Of a DNA stretch of 64,000 nucleotides, positions 33,567 to 43,200 are shown in pieces. Both the position numbers and the translations under genes were made by a program. The DNA is from JBBKWX01 sp037969175 (lineage in GTDB: Bacteria; Bacteroidota; Bacteroidia; AKYH767-A; JBBKVM01). The stretch's first letter is position 1; each line of letters starts with the position of its first letter. The DNA lies in contig JBBKWX010000055.1 of NCBI GenBank assembly GCA_037969175.1, positions 75,531-139,530 on the forward strand. Reading direction: 5' to 3'. The notes beneath the pieces are model-generated. The model ran no database searches. It saw only the letters and a program-made list of their open reading frames with translations, and was not told where the DNA came from.

Positions 33567-35087
33567 TTAATGTTTAAAATGTCTTGTTCCCGTCATTACC
33601 ATTACAACACCCAGTTTATCTGATGCGTCAATGGAATCCTGATCTTTTATAGACCCTCCGGGTTGAATAATAGCTTTTATTCCTGCTTGAGCTGAGATCT
33701 CCACGCAATCAGGGAATGGGAAGAATGCATCAGATGCCATGACAGCATCATTTAAGTCAAACTTGAAAGCAGCAGCTTTTGCTATTGCTTGCTTCAAAGC
33801 ATCAACTCTTGAAGTTTGCCCTACACCACTGGCCAGCATTTGTTTGTTTTTTACAATTACAATTGCATTTGATCGGGTATGTTTACAAACTTTATTGGCA
33901 AACAACAGATCTTCGATCTGCTCATTATTTGCTTCTATCTTGCTTACACATTTCAGGTCAGCTGTTTGCTCTGTCTTTAGATCTTTATCCTGAGATATAA
34001 ATCCATTTAACAAAGTTCTGACTTGGGTAGGTGCAAGTTTTACTTTTTTTCTTTTTAGAATGATGCGATTTTTCTTTTCGGATAAAATCTGAATTGCTTC
34101 TTCAGTGAATGAAGGAGCAACGATCAATTCAAAAAATATTGCATTGGCCCCAGCGGCAACTTCAGCATCAACTTCAGCATTTGCAATCAAAACACCACCG
34201 AATGCTGAGACCGGGTCGGCCTGTAAAGCATCTTTCCATGCATTGATAAGTGTTGATCTGCTTGCGATTCCGCAGGCGTTATTGTGTTTTAATATTGCAA
34301 ATGTAGGTTCTTCAAACTCATCTATGAGTTGAACCCCTGCATCCAGATCCAATAAATTATTATAAGATAATGCCTTTCCATTCAACTGCTCGAACATAGC
34401 ATTCAGGTCACCATGAAAGACACCATTCTGATGCGGGTTTTCACCGTAGCGCAAACTTTCACCTGAAGCAACACTGATCTTTAAGTTCTTTGAGACAGGT
34501 GAAAAATAATTATAAATGGCAGTATCATAATGTGAGCTGACATTGAAAGCTTCTGCTGCCATAGCTTTCCGCTGATCCATCGAGCTTTCTCCATTTTGTT
34601 GAGTGATGATATCCAACAAGGTGTCATAATGATCTTTGGAGGGAACGATCAATACATCTTTAAAATTTTTAGCTGCAGCACGGATCAAAGAAATTCCACC
34701 AATATCGATCTTTTCAATGACTGCACTTTCTTCTGCACCTGAAGCAAGTGTTTCTTCAAATGGATACAGATCGACAATTACCAAATCAATTTCCGGAATT
34801 TCATACTCCGCCATTTGAAGCAGATCATTCGATTCTTCGCGTCTGCCAAGGATTCCTCCAAAAATCTTAGGGTGTAATGTTTTTACTCTGCCTCCTAGAA
34901 TTGAAGGATAAGCAGTAAGTTCTTCGACGGGAGTAACACTCACTCCAAGACCTTCTATAAATTCCTGTGTACCACCGGTCGAGAAAATTTTCACACCTAA
35001 TTTAGCAAGACCCTGAATAACAGGTTCGAGCTTGTCTTTGTAATATACTGAAATTAAGGCGTTTTGAATCTTCTTTTGACTTGTCAT
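33567..35087 (-). CDS. purH: Bifunctional AICAR formyltransferase / IMP cyclohydrolase
   Basis: Catalyses the last two steps of de novo IMP synthesis. The N-terminal MGS-like cyclohydrolase domain (about residues 1-190) has FSTGGTQEFIE and GRVKTLHPKIFGGIL. The AICAR transformylase domain follows, with SLRYGENPHQNG and LKHNNACGIAS. I start it at 35087 (MTSQKKIQN), where the homologous sequence begins; the frame extends 11 codons further to 35120. The resulting 506 aa is normal. It is the first gene of the transcript running through mreB-mreC-mreD-mrdA-rodA, and is divergent from the ABC permease. Confidence 0.95.
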   Translation of the reverse strand: MTSQKKIQNALISVYYKDKLEPVIQGLAKLGVKIFSTGGTQEFIEGLGVSVTPVEELTAYPSILGGRVKTLHPKIFGGILGRREESNDLLQMAEYEIPEIDLVIVDLYPFEETLASGAEESAVIEKIDIGGISLIRAAAKNFKDVLIVPSKDHYDTLLDIITQQNGESSMDQRKAMAAEAFNVSSHYDTAIYNYFSPVSKNLKISVASGESLRYGENPHQNGVFHGDLNAMFEQLNGKALSYNNLLDLDAGVQLIDEFEEPTFAILKHNNACGIASRSTLINAWKDALQADPVSAFGGVLIANAEVDAEVAAGANAIFFELIVAPSFTEEAIQILSEKKNRIILKRKKVKLAPTQVRTLLNGFISQDKDLKTEQTADLKCVSKIEANNEQIEDLLFANKVCKHTRSNAIVIVKNKQMLASGVGQTSRVDALKQAIAKAAAFKFDLNDAVMASDAFFPFPDCVEISAQAGIKAIIQPGGSIKDQDSIDASDKLGVVMVMTGTRHFKH

Positions 35088-35117
35088 TAAGGGGCAGGAA
35101 ATTATGTGCAAGTTTAG

Positions 35118-35125
35118 CAAAATTA
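35118..35125 (-). promoter_or_regulatory. Bacteroidota -7 box upstream of purH
   Basis: On the minus strand TAATTTTG matches TAnnTTTG, 30 bases before the purH start at 35087. There is no TTG at the ideal 19-base spacing (one is at 14). Probable promoter of purH and the rod-shape cluster. Confidence 0.35.
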
Positions 35126-35194
35126 GCTACAACAAACAACAACAGAAGCCTGAATTCTCGTATATTTATGAGATATGCTGCCATAGTTTTTTAT

Positions 35195-35202
35195 TACCTT
35201 TG
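35195..35202 (+). promoter_or_regulatory. Bacteroidota -7 box upstream of the ABC permease
   Basis: TACCTTTG matches TAnnTTTG and lies 15 bases before the ATG at 35218, implying a very short leader. It supports 35218 as the start, because the earlier Met at 35104 is upstream of this box. No -33 element is clear. Confidence 0.35.
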
Positions 35203-35217
35203 GATAATCACGATTTT

Positions 35218-36465
35218 ATGCTTTTCCTAAGATTTTTAGCCGAGTCATTTAACTTCGCATTACATGCGTTAAGTGTGAACAAACTCAGGACATTTTTGTC
35301 TTTGTTGGGAATAAGCATCGGTATTTTTGCAATCATTTCTGTGTTGACAGTTGTTGATTCATTGGAAAAGAATGTACGTGGCAGTGTGGCTTCCTTGGGA
35401 GATAATGTTTTGTATATCCAAAAATGGCCATGGGCTACTTCTTCAGATTATCCTTGGTGGAAATATTTGAACCGACCTTCGCCCAGTTTACAAGAAGCAG
35501 AAGATATAAAGCGTCGTTTGCTTTCGGTTGAAGCTGTTTCATTTCAGGCCTGGATCCTTTCCAAAACCATTAAAGCAGGTAAAAACTCAGTTGAAAATGT
35601 AGGTGTAATGCCTGTGTCTCATGATTATGAGCAGATAAAACTTTTCGATCTGGTAGAGGGTAGGTATTTTACAGAATCAGAAAGTGCCGGCGGAAGCCCT
35701 GTTGCAATTATTGGCTATGATGTTTATGATAAATTGTTTCCTAATGGAAATGCTATAGGCAAAGATATTCTGGCATTAGGAAGAAAAATGTCTGTTATCG
35801 GAGTATTTGCGAAAGAGGGATCAAGTCTGGTAGGAAATAGCATGGATGAACTTGTTTTGACTCCTGTAAAATATGCCCGTAACATTGTGGATATAACTGT
35901 TGATCAAAGCCAACCCTGGATCCAGGTAAAAGGAAAAGCAGGAATAAATAATGCCGAACTCAAAGATGAAGTAAGAGGGATAATGAGATCCTTACGTCAA
36001 TTGAGTCCTCGTGAAGAAGATAATTTTGCATTGAATGAATCTTCTTTATTATCCGCCGGAATAACCAGCATATTTGGCGTGATCAATATTGCAGGATGGA
36101 TAATTGGTGGATTCTCAATTCTGGTTGGAGGCTTTGGTATCGCAAATATTATGTTTGTTTCAGTGAAAGAACGTACATCGATCATTGGAATTCAAAAGTC
36201 ATTGGGAGCAAAACGTTATTTCATTCTGATGCAATTTTTAGTTGAATCAATTATCCTTTGTCTTGTAGGTGGGATCATCGGTTTGATGATCGTTTTCGGA
36301 TTGACTTATCTGGCTTCTGCATCGATGGATTTTAAGATAGCTTTGTCTTCCGGCAACATCATAACAGGTCTTGTGATCTCTGTTTCTATCGGAGTTATCT
36401 CAGGATTTATTCCTGCTTATACTGCATCCAGATTGGATCCGGTAGAAGCGATAAGAGCATCCTAA
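35218..36465 (+). CDS. MacB/FtsX-type ABC transporter permease (415 aa)
   Basis: An inner-membrane protein with one N-terminal helix (about 19-40, LLGISIGIFAIISVLTVV), a large periplasmic MacB_PCD domain (about 45-275), and three helices in the C-terminal FtsX domain (about 280-410, with the coupling region FVSVKERTSIIGIQKSLGAKR). The start at 35218 gives MLFLRFLAESFNFALHALSV, the usual N-terminus; the longer frame from 35104 is probably not translated. No ATP-binding subunit is nearby. The substrate is unknown; such proteins export lipoproteins, peptides or act mechanically. The 3' end overlaps the convergent antiporter gene by 4 bases. Confidence 0.9.
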   Translation: MLFLRFLAESFNFALHALSVNKLRTFLSLLGISIGIFAIISVLTVVDSLEKNVRGSVASLGDNVLYIQKWPWATSSDYPWWKYLNRPSPSLQEAEDIKRRLLSVEAVSFQAWILSKTIKAGKNSVENVGVMPVSHDYEQIKLFDLVEGRYFTESESAGGSPVAIIGYDVYDKLFPNGNAIGKDILALGRKMSVIGVFAKEGSSLVGNSMDELVLTPVKYARNIVDITVDQSQPWIQVKGKAGINNAELKDEVRGIMRSLRQLSPREEDNFALNESSLLSAGITSIFGVINIAGWIIGGFSILVGGFGIANIMFVSVKERTSIIGIQKSLGAKRYFILMQFLVESIILCLVGGIIGLMIVFGLTYLASASMDFKIALSSGNIITGLVISVSIGVISGFIPAYTASRLDPVEAIRAS

Positions 36466-37667
36466 TGCTGACCAATTTCTTTATTGACGATCTTATGATC
36501 ACCGGTTAACACCAATCCCATCATCATCATCAGGCTGGAAGTTAAAATTATCAGGAACAAGATCCCTTCACTGAATCCGGGAATCTGATATTTCGGAGGA
36601 ATACTGTAATAAAGCAAAATAGTGATCAAGCCTCTGGGTGCAATGAACAGATCCGGCATCAGATCATTCTTTGTAAAAACCCGTAAATAAAGAAATCTGA
36701 CAATTAAGATTGATAAGATCCCTAATCCGCCGATCACGATTACATTTAGATCCAACAGGGTTTCGAGCGTAAATGAAAATCCAAATAATAGGAAAAAGAA
36801 TGTGCGGATAAGGAAAGCCGATTCAGCTGTGATCATTTTCAACTGTTCCAGTTCATCATGTATTTTTCCGGGTTCAAAATATTTCGCGATCTTCCCTCTA
36901 ACGATCAGATGTGTATTGTTAATAGTCATTCCAAAAGCCAGCACCAGTAACAAAGAGGAAAGATGAACCATTTTACCTACTGAGTAAACGATTACAAGCA
37001 CAGCAATTACCAAAAAGAACTTTATATGGTGGCTGATCTTTTCGATAAAAAACATGAGGAGTAATCCCCCAACAATGGAGATAATTATAATCAGGATCAG
37101 ACTTAAGCTAAAATCGAGTAAACCTGCACCGGTGATCACTTCATTAACCATCACAAAATTGAACAACATGATGCCCAATATGTCACTGAATGTTGCTTCA
37201 TAAACCAGAAATTCTCTTTTAGATGCGATCAGGTTTTTAATACTTGGAATCGCAACGGCACTGCTGATTACACCTAGAGGTATTGCAGTAAGCAAACTTT
37301 GGTGAAAGGTAGCATCCAGGAAATAATGAATGATATATCCAATGGCAAACGAAGTCGCAACCAAAATGAATAAGGCACTATAGATTGAGTTTTTTATCAA
37401 GGGAAGTTTTTCCCGCGATAATTCAAGATCCAGCGAACCTTCAAGTACGATTAGAATTAGACCGATGATGCCAAATAATTCCAAGAGTGGTTTAGTATCC
37501 GGAAGGTCAAAATGAAATCTAATACTCACATATTTCAAGATCAGTCCGGTTCCTAAAAGCATTAAAACGGACGGAACCCGGGTGAGTTTTGAAAGTACAT
37601 CAAAAAGGTAGGAAAGGATAACAATTACCCCAAGGAAGATCAATATTTCATACGAAGAGAATCCCAT
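36462..37667 (-). CDS. Cation:proton antiporter (CPA-type, NhaP-like), 401 aa
   Basis: About twelve hydrophobic segments make up a Na+/H+ or K+/H+ exchanger-like protein of the inner membrane. The expected ion-binding region reads YEATFSDILGIMLFN: an SD pair occupies the place where CPA1 exchangers have ND and CPA2 exchangers DD, so the ion coupling cannot be assumed. The LEGSLDLELSREKL segment near residue 75 is typical of the family. There is no C-terminal cytosolic TrkA domain. It is convergent with the ABC permease (4-base overlap). Substrate ion undetermined. Confidence 0.88.
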   Translation of the reverse strand: MGFSSYEILIFLGVIVILSYLFDVLSKLTRVPSVLMLLGTGLILKYVSIRFHFDLPDTKPLLELFGIIGLILIVLEGSLDLELSREKLPLIKNSIYSALFILVATSFAIGYIIHYFLDATFHQSLLTAIPLGVISSAVAIPSIKNLIASKREFLVYEATFSDILGIMLFNFVMVNEVITGAGLLDFSLSLILIIIISIVGGLLLMFFIEKISHHIKFFLVIAVLVIVYSVGKMVHLSSLLLVLAFGMTINNTHLIVRGKIAKYFEPGKIHDELEQLKMITAESAFLIRTFFFLLFGFSFTLETLLDLNVIVIGGLGILSILIVRFLYLRVFTKNDLMPDLFIAPRGLITILLYYSIPPKYQIPGFSEGILFLIILTSSLMMMMGLVLTGDHKIVNKEIGQH

Positions 37668-37773
37668 ATAATTTCAAATTGAGCCCTATAATACACAATA
37701 CTTGCATCAAAGAGCGTGTAATATCAGTACAAAAATTTATTTATTTCAAAACTTAAATCAAAATGTTAAGCTA

Positions 37774-37807
37774 AAAACTATGCTGTAGATATCTACAGCA
37801 TAGTTTT
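37774..37807 (-). terminator. Perfect 34-base palindrome, probable terminator
   Basis: The palindrome has a 17-base half AAAACTATGCTGTAGAT and its exact complement. It lies 62 bases downstream of the GNAT-nitrilase stop, in the 202-base gap before the antiporter start, and ends in TTTT on both strands. The T-run is short, so it could also be an operator or structured element. Confidence 0.6.
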
Positions 37808-37869
37808 AAAAATAGATGAATTGTTAATAGTTTAATTAAATCGAAAAATGATTTTCAAGATCTTGATTT

Positions 37870-39507
37870 TTAAATATCGATTTCCTGATCGTCTTCTGTA
37901 TACTTGAGTGTATACATGTCTTTCCGCCTATCTGTCCATGGTTGCACCGAACCGGATTCTCTGTGTTTTTGAAGATTATTCAGATCCAGATCCTGAAAGA
38001 TCATGGTCTCAATATTTGCATTGCATTCAGCAGCTATACCATCTCTTGCAAAATGGAAATCGTTGGGTGTAAAAATGGCACTTTCTGCATAATGTACATC
38101 CATGTTTTCCACAAAGGGCAAGTTGCCTACACATCCTGAAGTAACTACATAAACTTGGTTTTCAATACATCTTGCCTGTGAACAATATTTTACTCTGAGG
38201 TAAGCTCTTCTTTCATCTGTACAGAAAGGAACAAAAATTACATTGGCTCCTTTTTTACGTGCGATCCTGGCTAACTCAGGGAATTCGATATCATAGCAGA
38301 TCAGAATTGCTACTTTTCCTTTGTCTGTATCAAAAACTTCTACTTTATTTCCGGGTTTTACTCCCCACCATTTTCTTTCATGAGGGGTAATGTGGATCTT
38401 ATATTGTTTGCCAACTGTTCCATCTCTTTTGAAAAGAAAGGAAATATTAAAAAGATCAGCTCCTTCAAGCATGATATGTGATCCGCCAATAATATTTGTA
38501 TTGTATTTAACAGCAAGTCCACTGAAAAGATCGAGATATTGTTGAGTGAATTCGCTTAACATGCGAATGGTAGTACCGGGACCTTTTTGCGGTAAAAACG
38601 ATAGCAATTGATTTGTAAACATTTCCGGGAAAACCACAAAGTCACTTCGGTAATCAGATGCAACGTCAACAAAATATTCTACGTTCGTTGCAAAGTCTTC
38701 AAAATGTTTGATCTGTCTGAGCTGATATTGAACCGTACAAACTCTCATATATGGATCATATGAGGGCTTTTTCTTTTTGGGTGAATAGTGTATGTTGGTC
38801 CATTCAAGATAAGTTGCATACCCACCTGATTCCAAATCATCCGGTAAGTAATCCGGAATTAGTCTGATCAGTACAAATCCATTCGCCATCTGTGCAGTAA
38901 GTACAGGATCAAAAATTGCACGTTCATGTACTTTATCTACATACTCATCAGCCGTAATATCCGGGGCATGTTTTGCATAGCCGGGGATTCGTCCGCCAAT
39001 TGCAATTCGTTTCAGGTTTTGATCGACAACAAGTTTTTTTCTTGCTTCATATAACCTGCGTGATAATTTCATATTCCGGTACTCCGGATCCACCATCATC
39101 TCTATACCATACAATGTATCACCTTCCGGATTATGGTTTGTGATATATCCACGATTGGTTATTTCTCTCCAATTATGGGTGTCATTGTACTCATCAAATT
39201 CCAGGATCAGTGAGCTCGAGCTGGCAACGATCTTACCATTGATATCAATGAGTATCTGACCCTCTTTGAATGTATCGATCATGCTTTTAAATTGCCCTCT
39301 GGTCCAGGGCGGCATCTTAGGAAAACATAATTTCGAAAGTCCTACAACCTGCTCATAGTCTTCTATGTTGGCAGTTCTGACTTTGATCTTTTTTTGTTGA
39401 TCCAGGAGATTTATTTTAACTGCTTCCTTATACCTTGCATTGCTTCCCTTAGCTTTTACTTCGGCTTTAGGGTCAATGAATTTTGGTATGTCTTTTTTCT
39501 TCGTCAT
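37870..39507 (-). CDS. Fusion of GNAT acetyltransferase and carbon-nitrogen hydrolase (nitrilase superfamily), 545 aa
   Basis: The N-terminal GNAT domain (about residues 40-225) has the acetyl-CoA region MMVDPEYRNMKLSRRLYEAR. The C-terminal nitrilase-superfamily domain (about 250-530) has the Glu-Lys-Cys triad: Glu in VFPEMF, Lys in GKQYKIHIT and Cys in ILICYDIEFPELAR. Both halves look intact, and the whole length is consistent with the fusion known in Bacteroidota and other bacteria. Substrates are unknown; the hydrolase side would release ammonia from an amide or nitrile. A GNAT gene follows on the same strand, 15 bases upstream, so the two are probably cotranscribed. Confidence 0.9.
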   Translation of the reverse strand: MTKKKDIPKFIDPKAEVKAKGSNARYKEAVKINLLDQQKKIKVRTANIEDYEQVVGLSKLCFPKMPPWTRGQFKSMIDTFKEGQILIDINGKIVASSSSLILEFDEYNDTHNWREITNRGYITNHNPEGDTLYGIEMMVDPEYRNMKLSRRLYEARKKLVVDQNLKRIAIGGRIPGYAKHAPDITADEYVDKVHERAIFDPVLTAQMANGFVLIRLIPDYLPDDLESGGYATYLEWTNIHYSPKKKKPSYDPYMRVCTVQYQLRQIKHFEDFATNVEYFVDVASDYRSDFVVFPEMFTNQLLSFLPQKGPGTTIRMLSEFTQQYLDLFSGLAVKYNTNIIGGSHIMLEGADLFNISFLFKRDGTVGKQYKIHITPHERKWWGVKPGNKVEVFDTDKGKVAILICYDIEFPELARIARKKGANVIFVPFCTDERRAYLRVKYCSQARCIENQVYVVTSGCVGNLPFVENMDVHYAESAIFTPNDFHFARDGIAAECNANIETMIFQDLDLNNLQKHRESGSVQPWTDRRKDMYTLKYTEDDQEIDI

Positions 39508-39522
39508 AAATAATCTGATAAA

Positions 39523-40095
39523 CTAAACAATGGGGTTGATCAAATAATATCTTAGATGATCTTCCCAAACACCATTTATATGTAAATATTTTTCTGCTAA
39601 TCCTTCATTTTTAAATTGACATTTTTCAAGGACACGTATCGAAGCTATGTTTTTTGGGATTACATTGGCTTCTATTCTATGGAGTTGTAATTGACTAAAA
39701 ACAAACTGAATTGCGCCACTGATCGCTTTTGTTGCAATTCCTTTTCCACATTCCGAGTAGTCTATTTTATAACCTAAGTGACAAGCCTTAAAAGCTCCCC
39801 AGATAATGTTGGAAAAAGAAATATCCCCGATTATTCGTTCGGGTTGAACATGACTGGAAATGTAAAATCTTAATGCTCTCCTTTCAGCTTGTAATGAAAT
39901 TTGATCAATTAATATTTCTTCTTGTTTTGTTAAGGTATAAAACTCTTTTTTCGGAATTGGTATCCAGGGAGAAAAATGATTTTTATTTCTTTCATGATAA
40001 TCCAATAAGGGTACTGCAAATTTTATATCCGGACCTTTCAATACTATGTCATCAATAATTAGTTTGATAGGTTGCTCAAGTGAGACAGGTTGCAT
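39523..40095 (-). CDS. RimJ/RimL-type GNAT N-acetyltransferase (190 aa)
   Basis: GNAT fold of the RimJ/RimL group that acetylates protein N-termini or small molecules. The acetyl-CoA region is DYSECGKGIATKAISGAIQFVFSQL (about 115-140), where the glutamate/glycine pattern is visible, followed by the typical IEANVIPKNIASIRVLEKC (about 145-163). The length is normal. The gene has its own probable promoter at 40170-40201, and ends 15 bases before the GNAT-nitrilase gene. Confidence 0.85.
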   Translation of the reverse strand: MQPVSLEQPIKLIIDDIVLKGPDIKFAVPLLDYHERNKNHFSPWIPIPKKEFYTLTKQEEILIDQISLQAERRALRFYISSHVQPERIIGDISFSNIIWGAFKACHLGYKIDYSECGKGIATKAISGAIQFVFSQLQLHRIEANVIPKNIASIRVLEKCQFKNEGLAEKYLHINGVWEDHLRYYLINPIV

Positions 40096-40169
40096 ACCGG
40101 AAAATTAAACCCCGGAACAGCATAACAACTAACCGGATACACAGATAATATATTTATCTGAGCTTGCAT

Positions 40170-40201
40170 TAAATATAGTCAAAATAATACAATTTCCCAA
40201 A
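40170..40201 (-). promoter_or_regulatory. Bacteroidota-type promoter upstream of the RimJ-like gene
   Basis: On the minus strand TTTG (40201-40198) is followed after 20 bases by TATATTTA (40177-40170), one base off TAnnTTTG. It sits in the 136-base gap between mfd and the GNAT gene and would give a leader of about 70 bases. Confidence 0.4.
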
Positions 40202-40231
40202 ATAGCGGAGGCATTGTATAAGAATACCTGC

Positions 40232-43200
40232 TTATTGTGATCCCAATTGTTCAATTAATTGTCTGGCTTTTCCAATCTTTTTCACATCATTGAATCGGAT
40301 AGATAATCGGCCTTTCTCCTCCTTCAATTTGCAAGACCCGGAATTGCTTTGTACAAATTTTAGTACACTCGAAAAACGATCACTTTGATAATAGGCGGAG
40401 TTTGGATCTGCTACAAAATAAGCAATCAACTTTTGATTCTTTAAAATAAACTTTTCTATTCCAATTTCTTTTGCCTTCCATCGAAGCCGGATCGTTTCCA
40501 TCAATTCTTCAACCTGAAAAGGAACAGGACCAAAACGATCTTTTAAGGATTCTTCAAAATACAGCAATTCTTTCTCGTTTTCCAAGGAATCAAGTTCACG
40601 ATAAAGACTTAATCTTTCAGTGATATTATTTACATAATCGTTTGGGATCAAGATCTCCATATCCGTATCGATCTGGCAATCCTGAACAAAAGCCCCGGGT
40701 GCTTCATCTGCAAACAAATCTTTGAAATCACTTTCTTTCAACTCTCTGATTGCTTCATCCAGGATCTTATGATACATCTCGTATCCGATCTCAGAAATGA
40801 AGCCACTTTGTTCACCACCCAATAAATTCCCTGCTCCCCGGATATCAAGATCGCGCATTGCGATATTGAATCCACTTCCCAGATCGGAGAATTCTTCAAT
40901 TGCTCTAAGCCTCTGTCTTGCTTCACTTGTAAGCAATGAAACAGGAGGAGATAACAAATAACAGAAAGCTTTTCTATTAGATCTTCCAACTCTTCCTCTC
41001 ATTTGATGCAGGTCGCTCAATCCAAAATGATGTGCGTTCTGAATTATGATAGTATTTGCATTGGGTATATCCAATCCGGATTCAATAATGGTTGTAGCTA
41101 CTAACACATCAAAGTCACCATCTATAAAACCAAGCAAGGTATCTTCCAATTGAGGACCATCCATTTGTCCATGTCCTACTGCAATCCTAGCATCCGGAAC
41201 AAGCCGTTTTATCAATCCTGCAATGTCATGTATATCCTGAACCCGGTTATGTACAAAGAAAACCTGCCCGCCTCTTTCGAGCTCAAACATGATCGCATCC
41301 CGGATAGTTTCTTCCGAAAAAATATGAAGTTCAGTAGTAACCGGAACCCTGTTTGGTGGAGGAGTAGTGATGATACTTAAATCCCGGGCACCCATCAATG
41401 AGAATTGCAGTGTACGCGGAATAGGTGTTGCAGTCAATGTTAATGTATCAACATTGATTCTAATTTGTTTTAATTTTTCTTTTGCAGCGACACCAAATTT
41501 TTGTTCTTCATCAATGATCATCAAACCCAGATCCTGGAATTTAATGTCTTTCCCAAGCAAACGATGTGTCCCAATGATGATATCAATTTTACCTGCTTCC
41601 AGTTTTTCAAGACTAAGCTTTTGCTGTTTTGAAGTTTTGAATCTGTTGATATAATCTACAGTACAGGGCATTTCTTTTAATCGATCAACAAATGTATTGT
41701 AATGCTGTAATGCAAGTATGGTTGTTGGTACAAGAACAGCTACCTGCTTGCCATCCGTAACTGCCTTGAATGCAGCTCTGATAGCAATTTCAGTTTTGCC
41801 AAATCCAACATCTCCGCAAATAAGACGGTCCATTGGAAATGGTTTTTCCATATCCTTTTTGAAATCTACAGTAGCCTTTTCTTGATCGGGAGTATCCTCA
41901 TAAATAAATGAAGCCTCCAGTTCTGTTTGTAAATAGGTATCCGGAGTAAAAGCAAAACCTTGTTGTGCTTTGCGTTTAGCATAAAGAGCAATAAGATCTT
42001 TTGCAATATCCTTTACTTTCTTTTTTGTCTTTTGTTTTAAAGTGGACCAGGTATTAGATCCTAACTTGTTGAGTGAAGGTTCTTTTCCTTCTTTGCCGGT
42101 ATATCTTGTTATTCTGTGTAATGAATGTATGCTTACATACAGAATATCATTGTCTCTATATACCAGCCTAACTGCTTCTTGAGTCTTTCCATTTACATCG
42201 ATGATCTCGAGTCCGGCAAATCTTCCAACACCATGATCAATATGTGTTACAAAATCTCCGGGTTTTAAAGAGTAGAGTTCTTTTAACGTTAGAGCTTCAC
42301 TTTTGCTGTACTGTTGTTTGAGCTTGAATCGATGATATCTGTTGAAGATCTGATGATCTGTATAACACATGATTTTCAGATCATGATCCTGAAATCCTTC
42401 ATGAATGCTCATCAGTATAGGATTCATACTCACATCTTTCCCTATATCAGCAAAGATCGCATACAACCTCTCTATTTGTTTTGCGGCATCGGCAAAAATA
42501 AGATTGTCATACCCTTTCTGTTTATTGGATTGAAGATCTTCAATCAGTAAAGGAAAGTTTTTATTGAATGATGGCTGCGGGCTGGTTTTAAACTCAAGTT
42601 CTAATGTAGAATTGAAATAAAATCTGTTGCCAAATTCAATTACTGTAAACTGATTTAATTTACCTAAAATTTCAAGCTTGGTATCAAATAATTCTTCCGG
42701 CTTGAGATGTAATAAAAGGCTATCCGAATTTGAGTAGAGCTCCTGTGTCTTCTCATAATTGCGATCGATGAAATCGATAGAATCTCGGAGGTCAGAGAAC
42801 CATAATTTCGTTTCTTTCGGAATAAAATCGAAGAAACTTTCCCGGCTTTCTCGGAGCAGATTTTTTTGAACATTTGGAATCAAAGTAACATGATTCATCT
42901 GATCCACTTTTAACTGATCAGTTGGATTAAAAGTCCGGATCGATTCTACTTTATCTCCGTCAAGTTCTATACGGAAAGGCAATTCATGAGCATAAGAGTA
43001 AATATCAATGATCCCGCCACGGATCGCAAATTGACCGGCTTCATAAACAAAATCACTGTGTTCGAATTCGTATTCCTGCAAAAATTCCATCAGAAAATCC
43101 ATGCTCAATGGATCTTCCAGACGGATATCCATAGTATGTGATGCAAGATTTTTCTTGGTAACTACTTTTTCATTTATTGCTTCCGGAAAAGTAACGATCA

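Noticed and set aside
37774..37807. The 34-base palindrome as a mobile-element end or attachment site
   Set aside because: It has no partner copy or transposase nearby, and its place after a gene fits a terminator better.
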